The notes below the pieces were generated by a model. The model was not told the origin of the DNA. It saw only the letters and a list, made by a program, of their open reading frames with translations, and ran no database searches. A program made the translations under genes and the position numbers. 64,000 nt of DNA from UBA6215 sp964484255 (lineage in GTDB: Bacteria; Omnitrophota; Gorgyraeia; Pluralincolimonadales; Pluralincolimonadaceae): positions 1 to 64,000 of the forward strand of contig CAZAEH010000002.1 in the NCBI GenBank assembly GCA_964484255.1, written 5' to 3'. Positions 16,109 through 25,582 of the stretch are shown here, piece by piece (the first letter of the stretch is position 1; each line of letters begins with the position of its first letter).

Positions 16109-17280
16109 CGCCCGAAGAATGCTTTCTCTATCCTGCGGACAGCTGCGGCTATCCTATCTTTGTCGACCGTAACAGCCATACGGATATAGCCCTCTCCGTT
16201 CTGTCCGAGACCGACACCCGGGGTAGCTATTATGTCGGTCTTTTCCAGTAAGGCGGCGGCCATAGCCGAAGAATCATAGCCTTTAAGCGTTTTTGCCCAG
16301 ACATAAAATGTAGCCTTAGGCTTCTGCACCTTCCACCCGATGGAATTAAGGCCATCTACGAGGACATCCCTGCGTTCGCTATATATGGAATTAGCCTTCT
16401 CCAAGGCATTTTGCGGACCGTCAAGCGCGGCTACTCCAGCCAACTGTATTGCCTGAAATATGCCGGAATCGACGTTCGATTTTACTTTTGCAAGTCCCGC
16501 TACGGCTTTCTTGTTCCCGCAAGCCCAGCCTATCCTCCAGCCGGTCATGTTATATGTCTTGGAAAGCGAATGGAACTCTATGGCAACATCCCTGGCGCCG
16601 TCCAATTCAAGTATGCTCATCGGCTTATATCCGTCAAAACATACCTCCGAATACGCCGCATCACTGCATACAATAAGGCCGTACTTATGGGCAAAACCTA
16701 TGATTTTCTTATAGAAATCGGCGTCAGCTATCGCACCCGTCGGATTATTGGGATAGTTAACGAACATGACCTTCGCCTTCTGCAATACGGACCTATCTAC
16801 CGCGGAAAGGTCGGGCAGGAAACCGTTCTCTTCCGTTAGCGGCATTATATAGGGTATCCCTCCGGCAAAGGTAGTACCGTTCTTATAAGGGGGATAGCAG
16901 GGATCGGGTACCAGCACATAGTCACCCGGGTCAATAAAAGCCAGGGGAAAATGCGCTATTCCTTCCTTGGAGCCGATAAGCGGCAATATCTCGCTTTCGG
17001 GGTCCAACCCTACTTTGAACCTCCTGCCGTACCAACTGCTGACCGCCTGCCTTAGTTGAGGCATGCCCGCATCCAAGGCATAATGATGATTGGATGAGTC
17101 CATGGCAGCCTTGTGCAATGCATCGATAATGTGCGCGGGCGTTGCCAGGTCGGGATCGCCGATACCAAGGTCTATAATGTCCCTGCCCTGCTCCTTCGCT
17201 TTCCTCTTGGCCTTATCTATTTCGGCAAAAAGGTAAGGGGGCAGGTTCCTTAATCTTTCGGAAAAAACAAAATCCTTCAT
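16105..17280 (-). CDS. dapL: LL-diaminopimelate aminotransferase
   Basis: PLP enzyme that converts tetrahydrodipicolinate directly to LL-diaminopimelate, bypassing the succinylase/acetylase branch (no dapD, dapC or dapE here). The 391-residue class I/II aminotransferase shows IIDLGIGDPDLATP, the FVNYPNNPTGA motif, and the PLP lysine in SLSKTYNMTGWRIGW. The position between dapB and folK, in line with dapA and dapF, supports DapL over a general aminotransferase. Diaminopimelate also feeds peptidoglycan. Confidence 0.92.
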   Translation of the reverse strand: MKDFVFSERLRNLPPYLFAEIDKAKRKAKEQGRDIIDLGIGDPDLATPAHIIDALHKAAMDSSNHHYALDAGMPQLRQAVSSWYGRRFKVGLDPESEILPLIGSKEGIAHFPLAFIDPGDYVLVPDPCYPPYKNGTTFAGGIPYIMPLTEENGFLPDLSAVDRSVLQKAKVMFVNYPNNPTGAIADADFYKKIIGFAHKYGLIVCSDAAYSEVCFDGYKPMSILELDGARDVAIEFHSLSKTYNMTGWRIGWACGNKKAVAGLAKVKSNVDSGIFQAIQLAGVAALDGPQNALEKANSIYSERRDVLVDGLNSIGWKVQKPKATFYVWAKTLKGYDSSAMAAALLEKTDIIATPGVGLGQNGEGYIRMAVTVDKDRIAAAVRRIEKAFFGR

Positions 17281-17999
17281 TTTATGGCTCCCAATACATC
17301 CTGCATGTCGTATAAACCCGGACCTTTCCCAAAGACAAATTTAGACGCAGCAACGGCACCCTTGGCGAATATATCCCTCGTCTTGGCGCTGTGCGAAAGC
17401 TCTATCACGTCGTACTGGCTCTCGAAAATCACTTTATGGTCGCCTACTATCTCGCCTTCACGTATAGACTTTATATCATCAACCTCGCGCATGGAAGCCT
17501 CCTTGATTATCTGTGCAAGCCTCTTAGCGGTGCCTGAAGGAGAGTCCTTCTTGTGTATATGGTGGGCCTCCACCATCTTGACTGCATAATCCTTAGATAG
17601 CTTTGCCGCTGCTTCCTTGACAAGCCTGAAAAGCAGGTTGACCCCGATTGACATGTTCGGGGAGAAGACTACGGGTATTTTTGTAGACGCCTCGCGGACG
17701 GCGGCAGCCTGCTGTTCGGAAAGCCCTGTCGTCCCTATTATTATTGCTTTCCCGTGATTGACAGCAGCCTTGAGGTGCTGCATCGTGGCTTCGGGAACGG
17801 TAAAATCTATTACGACATCCGCGCGCGATATATCGTCGCAATCATCGGTAACTTCGCCCTCCCCGATCTTTGAACCTACTGACGGGTGGCCGCATGCCTC
17901 CAGTCCCATTACCACTTTCACTTCCTTGTCGTCCTGCGCAATATTCAGTATGCGTGCGCCCATCTTTCCTGCACACCCGCATATAGCTATCTTGACCAT
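17277..17999 (-). CDS. dapB: 4-Hydroxy-tetrahydrodipicolinate reductase
   Basis: NAD(P)H-dependent reductase of lysine synthesis. The 240-residue product has the N-terminal GCAGKMGARI nucleotide-binding loop, VVIDFTVPEA, GTTGLSEQQ and the active-site motif VEAHHIHKKDSPSGTAKRLA. It lies 13 bases after dapA and overlaps dapL by 4 bases. Confidence 0.96.
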   Translation of the reverse strand: MVKIAICGCAGKMGARILNIAQDDKEVKVVMGLEACGHPSVGSKIGEGEVTDDCDDISRADVVIDFTVPEATMQHLKAAVNHGKAIIIGTTGLSEQQAAAVREASTKIPVVFSPNMSIGVNLLFRLVKEAAAKLSKDYAVKMVEAHHIHKKDSPSGTAKRLAQIIKEASMREVDDIKSIREGEIVGDHKVIFESQYDVIELSHSAKTRDIFAKGAVAASKFVFGKGPGLYDMQDVLGAIK

Positions 18000-18012
18000 T
18001 CTATCATCCTTT

Positions 18013-18891
18013 TTACAAACCGTACTTCTTGAGGGCCTCGGCCAGTTTAGCCAGGTTCTCCTCTGACATATGGCATAAAGGCAAGCGCAACTCCGGTTCT
18101 ATCATGCCTACCAGCTCCATGGCGGTCTTTACCGGTATCGGGTTAGTCTCTATAAACAACGCCTTTATCAGCGGCAACAACTTGTAATGGAGCTCCTGGG
18201 CTTTTTTGATATCGCCTTTCTTGAACGCCGCTACCAGATCGGCTACGTCCCGCGGGACGATGTTCGCGGCAACCGATATGACCCCGACACCGCCTATGGC
18301 CAGTATCGGGAGTGTCAGGGCATCATCGCCGGAAAGTATGGCAAAATCCGGTCCGCAAAGGTATCTTATCCTGGATATCTGCTCCAGGTTCCCGCTGGAC
18401 TCCTTCACGCCGACGATGTTCTTTATCTGAGCAAGCTTCTGGAACGTTTCAGGCTCTATATTTACCGCCGTACGCGACTGGATATTATAAGGGATTATCG
18501 GTATCTTAACTGAATCCGCTACCGCCTTGTAATGCATATATAGGCCTCTTTGGGTAGGCTTGTTATAATAAGGCGAGAGCAGCAGCGCGGCATCCGCCCC
18601 GGCCTTTTCGGCGAACTTTGTCAGATCTATGGCCTCTGCGGTCGAATTTGATCCGGTGCCTGCGATCACGGGGACCTTCCTGTTCGCCGCTTTTATCACG
18701 ACTTCTATGACACGGTTATGTTCTTCATGCGTAAGGGTCGCCGATTCTCCGGTAGTCCCGCACGGAACGATCCCGGAAGTCCCGTTCTTAATATGGAACC
18801 CTACGAGCTCGGCCAATTTGTCTTCATCGACCTTGCCGTTCTTAAAGGGAGTTACCAGCGCGACTATGGATCCCTCGAACATAACGGTCAC
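18013..18891 (-). CDS. dapA: 4-Hydroxy-tetrahydrodipicolinate synthase
   Basis: Condenses pyruvate with aspartate semialdehyde (made by asd at 32056). The 292-residue TIM-barrel protein shows GTTGESATLTHEEH, the IPYNIQSRT segment with the catalytic Tyr, and the Schiff-base lysine in VGVKESSGN. The ILSGDDALTLPILAIGG motif follows. It overlaps dapF by 4 bases, consistent with one message. Confidence 0.96.
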   Translation of the reverse strand: MTVMFEGSIVALVTPFKNGKVDEDKLAELVGFHIKNGTSGIVPCGTTGESATLTHEEHNRVIEVVIKAANRKVPVIAGTGSNSTAEAIDLTKFAEKAGADAALLLSPYYNKPTQRGLYMHYKAVADSVKIPIIPYNIQSRTAVNIEPETFQKLAQIKNIVGVKESSGNLEQISRIRYLCGPDFAILSGDDALTLPILAIGGVGVISVAANIVPRDVADLVAAFKKGDIKKAQELHYKLLPLIKALFIETNPIPVKTAMELVGMIEPELRLPLCHMSEENLAKLAEALKKYGL

Positions 18892-19709
18892 CTCCTGTTG
18901 TTGGTTTGATACCTACCCGAAAACACGGACATTGCGCCGCCCTCAAGGTAGACATCCCTGTAATCGTTACCGGCCTTTTCGAAATAGACCTTAAGCTTAT
19001 CCCCGCTCCTGGTTACGCACATAACCGGGCTTCTCAAATCCTTAACGGCAGCTGCGATGATCGCAGACGCGGTAACACCCGTCCCGCAAGCGAGGGTTTC
19101 TGCTTCCACTCCCCGCTCATAAGTCCTCACCTTGAGGGTATTGCCGGCAAGCTCCACAAAATCAACATTAGTGCCGGCCGGGGCAAAGATGCTGTGATAG
19201 CGCACTTCCTTCCCAAGCTTCTTAACGTCCTGCTCGTCCGCGTTATCGACAAAGATCACAACGTGGGGCACTCCGGTATTGACAAAATTAAGCTTGAATT
19301 CCCCCTCGCTGAGGTTCAGCGAAAGCCCTGTCCTTATATCCCTGGGAACGGACATCCTGAGCTTGATCCGTCCCGCGGATATCGTGGCCTCTATCATTCC
19401 GGCAAGCGTCTCGAAACGCATCTTTCTGCCGGCTATCTTATGTTCCCGGGCATAAAGCGCTATGCAGCGCGCCCCGTTACCGCACATCTCGGCTTCGCTG
19501 CCGTCGGCGTTAATTATGCGCATGCGGAAATCGGCCTTTTTGGAACTCTCGATAAGAAGTATCCCGTCCGCTCCCACGCCGTAATTCCTGCTGCACACAT
19601 GCCTCGCAAATTCCTGGAGCCCTGATACCCTGACAGTTTTCTTCCTGTTATCGATGACTACAAAATCGTTGCCGCTGGCAACCATCTTCTCGAATTCTAT
19701 GTTCTTCAT
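18888..19709 (-). CDS. dapF: Diaminopimelate epimerase
   Basis: Converts LL- to meso-diaminopimelate. The 273-residue protein has both catalytic cysteine sites: EMCGNGARC in the first half and LACGTGVTAS in the second, plus the N-terminal FEKMVASGNDFVVID. The pair of lobes and length are normal. Overlaps lysA by 4 bases. Confidence 0.96.
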   Translation of the reverse strand: MKNIEFEKMVASGNDFVVIDNRKKTVRVSGLQEFARHVCSRNYGVGADGILLIESSKKADFRMRIINADGSEAEMCGNGARCIALYAREHKIAGRKMRFETLAGMIEATISAGRIKLRMSVPRDIRTGLSLNLSEGEFKLNFVNTGVPHVVIFVDNADEQDVKKLGKEVRYHSIFAPAGTNVDFVELAGNTLKVRTYERGVEAETLACGTGVTASAIIAAAVKDLRSPVMCVTRSGDKLKVYFEKAGNDYRDVYLEGGAMSVFSGRYQTNNRR

Positions 19710-20965
19710 TTCAGTTCTTTTGGGATATTCTCGCCTTTTACCAGGTCCTCGTATCTCTCCCTTTCCCTTACGACATAGAACCTGCCGTGTATGACCATTA
19801 CCTCCGCGGAACGCGGCCTGGAATTATAATTGCTCGACATAGTAAAACCGTACGCCCCCGCTCCCATTACGGCTATAAGCTCACCGGGCCTGAACTCGGG
19901 CAGTTTTCTGTCCCTGGCAAGAACGTCCCCGCTCTCGCATATAGGACCGACGACATCGGCCGTGATCCTGCCCCGGACCGGACGCCTGATGACGGGCAAT
20001 ACCTCATGGTAAGCTTCATATAGTGACGGCCTCAAAAGGTCGTTCATGGCCGCGTCGACTATCACAAAGTTCTTCGAACGGGTCTTCTTGACATATGTGA
20101 CCTTGGCCACCATTATCCCGCTGTTGCCCACAATGAACCTGCCCGGCTCAAGGATCAGGCGCACCCTGAGGCTCCTGACCATAGGCAAAACGGCCTTTGC
20201 GAAACGCTCGGCGGTCTGAGGGTGTTCTTTCCTGTAGATTATGCCAAGTCCTCCGCCGATATTAAGCCAATCTACCCTGCCGCCCGACTTCCTGATGGTG
20301 CCGATAAGGTCGCTTACCCTCTTTAATGCCTTGCAAAACGGCTCGGCTTCTGTTATCTGTGAACCTATGTGAACGTGTATCCCCCTCAACCTGATATGCG
20401 GATACTTCGCGGACTCGGCGAAAGTCTTTTCAACGGTCTTGAAATCCAGTCCAAACTTATTCTCCGCTTTCCCTGTGGTAATGAACTTATGTGTATGCGG
20501 GTCCACGTCAGGGTTCGCCCTTAACGCGCAATCGACGGTCCTGCCCATCCTGGAGGCGATAGACTCGATAAGGACGAGCTCGGGCAATGATTCGACGTTA
20601 AAGAAAAGTATGCCGGCGCGTATTGCGCTTTCTATCTCGCGGTCCGTCTTTCCGACGCTCGCATATACTATCTTCTTGGGATCGCAGCCTATCTTAAGCG
20701 CCTTATAGAGCTCGCCTCCCGAGACCACATCAAGACCCGATCCGGCTTTTACCAGCGCCCTGACCACGGCAAGGCTCGAATTGGACTTCATCGAAAAACA
20801 TACCAGGGGATTAATCTCCTGGAAAGCGTCCCTCAACTTCCTGTAATGGTCCAATAGCGTCTTATAGCTGTACAGGTAGAACGGCGTACCCACAGCTGCG
20901 GCGATACCGCCTATGCCCACATCCTCACAGAAAAGTTCATCACCCTTATACTTGAATTCGTGCAT
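19706..20965 (-). CDS. lysA: Diaminopimelate decarboxylase
   Basis: Last step of lysine synthesis; a fold-type III PLP enzyme of 419 residues. Visible are the PLP lysine in VCFSMKSNSSLAVVR, the HVHIGSQITE loop, the phosphate-binding GGGLGI, LEPGRFIVGNSG, and the C-terminal CESGDVLARDR and GAYGFTMSSNYNSRPR motifs. It shares a single base with argH, so the arginine and lysine genes form one translational chain. Confidence 0.96.
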   Translation of the reverse strand: MHEFKYKGDELFCEDVGIGGIAAAVGTPFYLYSYKTLLDHYRKLRDAFQEINPLVCFSMKSNSSLAVVRALVKAGSGLDVVSGGELYKALKIGCDPKKIVYASVGKTDREIESAIRAGILFFNVESLPELVLIESIASRMGRTVDCALRANPDVDPHTHKFITTGKAENKFGLDFKTVEKTFAESAKYPHIRLRGIHVHIGSQITEAEPFCKALKRVSDLIGTIRKSGGRVDWLNIGGGLGIIYRKEHPQTAERFAKAVLPMVRSLRVRLILEPGRFIVGNSGIMVAKVTYVKKTRSKNFVIVDAAMNDLLRPSLYEAYHEVLPVIRRPVRGRITADVVGPICESGDVLARDRKLPEFRPGELIAVMGAGAYGFTMSSNYNSRPRSAEVMVIHGRFYVVRERERYEDLVKGENIPKELK

Positions 20966-22278
20966 TATCCTTTCCTTGATTTTACGGATACGACCGGGTC
21001 GAAGACCTTGTACGCATCCTTATCGAATTCCTTCGCGAACATCCTCAGCTCCTTCAATGAAAGCGAAGACATTCTCTTTTTCTTTCCCAGAGTATAAGAA
21101 ACAAGTTTTCCGACCGTCGAATGGGCCTTCCTTGAGTCCAGACCTTTTGAGACAAGATATTCCGCCAGGTCGGTCGCATACAGGGATTCATCCAGCAAGG
21201 CCCTCCCGATATTTGCCTTGTCGAATTTTATGGTCATTACCATCCTTGAAGATATGGAAAGGGCCTTCGAGACCTTCTCTACCGAATCGAAAAGCGGCTG
21301 CTTATCCCACTGCATGTCCCTGTTATAGGTCAAGGGTATCCCCTTCATGACAGTCAACACGGATATAAGGTTACCGTACACCCTCCCAGTCATGCCCCTA
21401 AGAAGCTCCAGGAAATCCGGGTTGACCTTTTGGGGCATTATGCTTGAGCCGGTACAAAACTCCTGTCCTACCTCCATGAAACCAAATTCAGGTGTCATCC
21501 ATAATATAAAATCCGACGCCATCCTGGAAAGGTGCATCGAGATAGATGCTGCCGCGCTAAGCAGTTCGATGACAAAGTCCCTGTCCGAAACAGCATCCGC
21601 GGTACTTTCGTTAACACAGGAAAAACCTAGCTCTTTAGCCGCGAACTTCCTGTCGATCTTGAGCGACGTACCGGCAAAAGCACAGGCGCCCAAAGGCAGG
21701 CAATCGGCGACATGATAGGCATGATCCAGCTTGGACTTGTCCCTTTCCAGCATCTTCACATACGCATTGAAGTATCCTGATAAAGCTATGGGCTGGGCAT
21801 GCTGCATATGGGTCATGCCCGGCATGATAATGCTGGCGTTCTTCCCGGCCAAAGAGACAAGGCAATCCTGCAGGCCGCAAATAAGCCGGTGCATCTGCCT
21901 GGATTTATCCATGCAATACATCCTTGTGTCAAGCGCAACCTGGTCGTTCCTTGACCTTGCGGTATGCAGCTTAAGCGCAGCTTTGCCTGCTTTCTTCCTT
22001 AAAGCATTCTGTATATTTGTATGGATATCCTCCGCGGTAAAATCATAGATGAACTTCCCCGAGGCTATCTCCTTCAGGATAACATTAAGGCCCTTTACGA
22101 TCGCGGCTGAATCTTTCTTAGGGATTATCCCGCATTTGCCGAGCATCTTTGCATGCGCGATCGAACCCAGGACATCATATTCAGCCAGCCTGTAGTCAAA
22201 ATACATGCTGTTAGAGAAATCCTCAAACTCGGCATCCTGCTGCTTGTTAAACCTCCCGCCCCAAAGTTTCCTTTTCAT
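20965..22278 (-). CDS. argH: Argininosuccinate lyase
   Basis: Splits argininosuccinate into arginine and fumarate. The 437-residue protein belongs to the fumarase/aspartase superfamily, with the signature GSSIMPQKVNPDF, the N-terminal LWGGRF and THMQHAQPIALSGY with the catalytic His. There is no C-terminal acetyltransferase fusion as in ArgH(A) proteins; the matching short GNAT is encoded separately at 35906. Overlaps argG by 4 bases. Confidence 0.96.
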   Translation of the reverse strand: MKRKLWGGRFNKQQDAEFEDFSNSMYFDYRLAEYDVLGSIAHAKMLGKCGIIPKKDSAAIVKGLNVILKEIASGKFIYDFTAEDIHTNIQNALRKKAGKAALKLHTARSRNDQVALDTRMYCMDKSRQMHRLICGLQDCLVSLAGKNASIIMPGMTHMQHAQPIALSGYFNAYVKMLERDKSKLDHAYHVADCLPLGACAFAGTSLKIDRKFAAKELGFSCVNESTADAVSDRDFVIELLSAAASISMHLSRMASDFILWMTPEFGFMEVGQEFCTGSSIMPQKVNPDFLELLRGMTGRVYGNLISVLTVMKGIPLTYNRDMQWDKQPLFDSVEKVSKALSISSRMVMTIKFDKANIGRALLDESLYATDLAEYLVSKGLDSRKAHSTVGKLVSYTLGKKKRMSSLSLKELRMFAKEFDKDAYKVFDPVVSVKSRKG

Positions 22279-23468
22279 TTATGCGACCCCTTATAAGATC
22301 CTTTGTACGGAAGTCCCCATATCTGTATAAAACCCTTTGCCAGGGACTGGTCAAATTTATCGCCTTCCTCATAAGTCGCAAGTTCCTTCCTGTAAAGCGA
22401 ATCAGGCGATTTCCTCCCGACAACGATACAATGTCCCTTGTGGAGCTTGACCTTGACCGTGCCGTTCACATTCTGCTGCGTTTTGTCGATAAAACCGTCA
22501 AGGGCCTCTTTCAGCGGAGTATACCAAAGGCCGTAATAAGCCAATTCAGCGTACTTAAGCGACACCTGTTCCTTAAAATGCAAGACCTCCCTGTCGAGAA
22601 CAAGGCTTTCCAGCGCCTTGTGGGCATTATGCAGGGTCCACGCAGCCGGGGCTTCATATATTTCCCTGGATTTGATGCCGACAAGCCTGTTCTCTACCAT
22701 GTCGCTCCTGCCGACGCCGGCATCCCCGGCTATCTTAGCGAGCTTGAGTATAAGGGACACCCCGTCCATCCTTTTGCCGTTAAGCTTGACGGGAATTCCT
22801 TTTTCGAACTCTATCTCAACGTAGACAGGCTCCGCCTTAGCCTTATTCAGTCCCTTTGTAAGCTGATACGTATCTTCATCAGGCTCAAAATAAGGATCTT
22901 CCAATTTCCCGCTCTCAATCGATATTCCCCATAGATTAAGATCAATCGAGTACGGTTTTTTCTTGGTCGTATCAATGGGAATATTATTCTTCTTCGCATA
23001 TTCTATCTCTTCGGCCCTTGTCTTGAGTTCCCATTCCCTGACCGGGGCCAATATCTTAAGCGCGGGATCTATCGATCCCACGGTCACTTCGAATCTTACC
23101 TGGTCATTGCCCTTTCCTGTGCAGCCATGCGCAATATACTCCGCTTTCTCATTATGCGCAGTCTCAACAAGCCCTTTTGCGATTACGGGCCTTGAGAGGG
23201 CGGTAGCCAGAAGGTATCCGTCTTCGTATACGGCACCTGCCTTCAGTGCCTTGAACACGAAATCTTTTACAAATTCGCTTTTCAGGTCGTCGACAACGGC
23301 CTTTACCGCACCTGTCCCCAATGCCCTCTTCTTGTATGTGCCGAAATCGGACCCCTGCCCGACATCCGCCATATAGGCAATTACATCGTAGCCCCTGTTC
23401 GCCAGCCATTTTATTATGACCGACGTATCCAACCCGCCGGAATAGGCCAGAACTACTTTCTTTTTCAT
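22275..23468 (-). CDS. argG: Argininosuccinate synthase
   Basis: Joins citrulline and aspartate using ATP. The 397-residue product has the N-terminal PP-loop AYSGGLDTSV, HGCTGKGNDQVRFE, the RVLGIKSRE-like segment LVGIKSREIYEAPAA and the C-terminal YDQ-type tail. Seven bases separate it from argF. It is one of several aspartate consumers in this operon. Confidence 0.96.
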   Translation of the reverse strand: MKKKVVLAYSGGLDTSVIIKWLANRGYDVIAYMADVGQGSDFGTYKKRALGTGAVKAVVDDLKSEFVKDFVFKALKAGAVYEDGYLLATALSRPVIAKGLVETAHNEKAEYIAHGCTGKGNDQVRFEVTVGSIDPALKILAPVREWELKTRAEEIEYAKKNNIPIDTTKKKPYSIDLNLWGISIESGKLEDPYFEPDEDTYQLTKGLNKAKAEPVYVEIEFEKGIPVKLNGKRMDGVSLILKLAKIAGDAGVGRSDMVENRLVGIKSREIYEAPAAWTLHNAHKALESLVLDREVLHFKEQVSLKYAELAYYGLWYTPLKEALDGFIDKTQQNVNGTVKVKLHKGHCIVVGRKSPDSLYRKELATYEEGDKFDQSLAKGFIQIWGLPYKGSYKGSHK

Positions 23469-23475
23469 CTTCTCC

Positions 23476-24396
23476 TCACTTTAAAAGAAGCAATAACACT
23501 GCTTTTTCGACATGAAGCCTGTTCTCCGCCTGATCAAAAACGACTGAATGTTCGCCTTCGATACACTCATCGGAGATCTCTTCGCCCCTATGCGCAGGCA
23601 GGCAATGCATTATTATATGCTCGGACGCAGCCTTTGAACAGAGTCTCTTATTCACCTGGAAACCCTTAAAAGCTTTAATCCTCTTGGCTTTCTGTTTCTC
23701 CTGCCCCATGCTCGTCCAAACGTCAGTATATATCACATCGGCGCCCGAGACGGCAGCTGAAGGGTCATGAGTTATCTTGATCTCAGCGCCCGTATTTTTG
23801 CCGGTTTCAACGGAACTCTTAAAGACCGCCCTGTCAGGCTCATACCCTTTTGGCGCCGCAACCGTAATATCCACCCCAAGCATGGCACATATGTACAGCA
23901 GCGAATTGCACACGTTATTACCGTCACCGACATACGCGATCTTAAGGTCCTTGAGACCGCCTTTCTTTTCCCTCACCGTATATAGGTCCGTAAGGGCCTG
24001 GCAGGGATGGGAAAAATCCGAAAGCCCGTTTATTACAGGTATATCGGCGTATTTCGCCAGCTGGTGTATATCCTCATGCTTGAACGTCCTTGCGACTATG
24101 CCGTCGAGATACCTCGAGAGCGTCCTGGCAACATCCCGGGTCTCTTCCCTTTCGCCGAGTTTCACCTCGTCCGGTGCAAGGTATATGCCGACTCCCCCAA
24201 GCTGGACCATTGCCGCCGCGAAAGATACCTTGGTCCTTAACGAGGGCTTTTGGAACAGTAATCCGAGGGTTTTGCCCTTTAAAGGCTCATCCGCAAGTAT
24301 CCTGTTCCCGGATTTCAGCTTGGCGGTAAGGTCAAATATCTCGCCCACTTCTGCGGGTAAAAGATCGCTTATGGATATAAGGTCTTTAGCTTGCAA
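23476..24396 (-). CDS. argF: Ornithine carbamoyltransferase
   Basis: Makes citrulline from ornithine and carbamoyl phosphate. About 306 residues. The carbamoyl-phosphate loop appears as KPSLRTKVSF, HPCQALTDL follows, and HCLPAHRGEEI carries the ornithine-site Cys. Two in-frame TTG codons compete. The one at 24396 has AGGGG at an ideal 6-base spacing and was chosen over 24402, which has almost no spacing. The gene overlaps the end of argD. Confidence 0.94.
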   Translation of the reverse strand: MQAKDLISISDLLPAEVGEIFDLTAKLKSGNRILADEPLKGKTLGLLFQKPSLRTKVSFAAAMVQLGGVGIYLAPDEVKLGEREETRDVARTLSRYLDGIVARTFKHEDIHQLAKYADIPVINGLSDFSHPCQALTDLYTVREKKGGLKDLKIAYVGDGNNVCNSLLYICAMLGVDITVAAPKGYEPDRAVFKSSVETGKNTGAEIKITHDPSAAVSGADVIYTDVWTSMGQEKQKAKRIKAFKGFQVNKRLCSKAASEHIIMHCLPAHRGEEISDECIEGEHSVVFDQAENRLHVEKAVLLLLLK

Positions 24397-25582
24397 CGCC
24401 AACCCCTTTCATCGCCTCGGCAATTATACCTACTGCCTTGTCTATGTCCGCATTCTTTACCGTCAGGGGAGGCATTACCCTGAGGACTCTTTCCTGCGTA
24501 CAGTTGATCAGCAGGCCTTTCTCCGCGCATTTTCCTACGATCGCCTTCCCTTCTATATCAAGCTCCACAGCCTGCATGAGCCCTTTTCCCCTGACCAATT
24601 TGACAAAAGGAAAATCCTTTTTAAGGAGCGAGAGCCTGTTATGCAAATATCTTCCCCGCCTCTCTGCCTTCTCGACAAGGCCGCCTTCCTCTATGGCCTC
24701 AAAAGTGGCCAGCGAAGCTGCACAGGCCAGCGGACCGCCGCCGAAAGTCGAAGCATGCATCCCCGGCTGCAGCACATCCGCTATGGCGCCGGACGCAACC
24801 ATAGCACCTATAGGAAAACCGCCGCCAAGCGTCTTGGCCAGAGTCATGATATCCGGCGCGACGCCATAATGCTGGTAACAGAACATCTCCCCTGTCCTGC
24901 CCATCCCTGTTTGGACCTCGTCGAATATCAATAATATCTTCTTTTCATCGCATATTTTCCTTAGGCCGGTAATGAATTCATCGGAACCGACATTCACCCC
25001 GCCTTCACCCTGTATCGGCTCGAGCATTATAGCCGCGGTATTGTCCGTTACCTTCGACAGAACCGAATGAAGGTCATTGAACTTCGCGTAAACGAAACCT
25101 CCCGGCAGGGGCCCGAATCCTTCCTGGTACTTTGGCTGCGCAGTGGCTGTTATGGTCGCCAGCGTCCTGCCATGGAAAGAACCTTCCATAGTTATTATCT
25201 CGTACTTGCCTGAGGTGTATCCTGATTTCCTCGCAAGCTTAATTGCCGCTTCATTTGCTTCTGCGCCGCTGTTGCAGAAAAAGACCTTCCCCGGGAACGA
25301 ATGGCTGATTATCTTCTTCGCAAGCTTTCCTTGCAGCTCGTTATAATAGTTGTTCGAGACGTGGATGATCCTGCCCGCCTGTTCCTTGATCGCCCTTACG
25401 ACTTTCGGATGGCAGTGTCCTATTCCGGAGACGGCCCAACCCGGGAAGAAATCAAGGAACTCCCTGCCCTCGATATCATATACGTTCACGCCTTTTCCCC
25501 TGACCAGGACAATGGGGACCCTCGAATAGTTGGGCATGACGAATTCGTAATATAATCTTGCCACTTCTTCTGTATATGTCAT
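24386..25582 (-). CDS. argD: Acetylornithine aminotransferase
   Basis: Class III PLP aminotransferase of 398 residues, forming N-acetylornithine. Motifs: FFPGWAVSGIGHCHPKVV, FCNSGAEANEAAIKLAR, FDEVQTGMGRTG and the PLP lysine in TLAKTLGGGFPIGA. Given the family's overlap with succinyldiaminopimelate aminotransferase it could in principle serve lysine too, but DapL makes that unnecessary. Overlaps argB by 4 bases. Confidence 0.95.
   Translation of the reverse strand: MTYTEEVARLYYEFVMPNYSRVPIVLVRGKGVNVYDIEGREFLDFFPGWAVSGIGHCHPKVVRAIKEQAGRIIHVSNNYYNELQGKLAKKIISHSFPGKVFFCNSGAEANEAAIKLARKSGYTSGKYEIITMEGSFHGRTLATITATAQPKYQEGFGPLPGGFVYAKFNDLHSVLSKVTDNTAAIMLEPIQGEGGVNVGSDEFITGLRKICDEKKILLIFDEVQTGMGRTGEMFCYQHYGVAPDIMTLAKTLGGGFPIGAMVASGAIADVLQPGMHASTFGGGPLACAASLATFEAIEEGGLVEKAERRGRYLHNRLSLLKKDFPFVKLVRGKGLMQAVELDIEGKAIVGKCAEKGLLINCTQERVLRVMPPLTVKNADIDKAVGIIAEAMKGVGVAS

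Noticed and set aside
23777..24934. 385-codon plus-strand reading frame opposite argF and argD
   Set aside because: It lies wholly opposite two well-conserved genes, lacks a ribosome site and has no recognisable domain. It is a shadow of codon bias.
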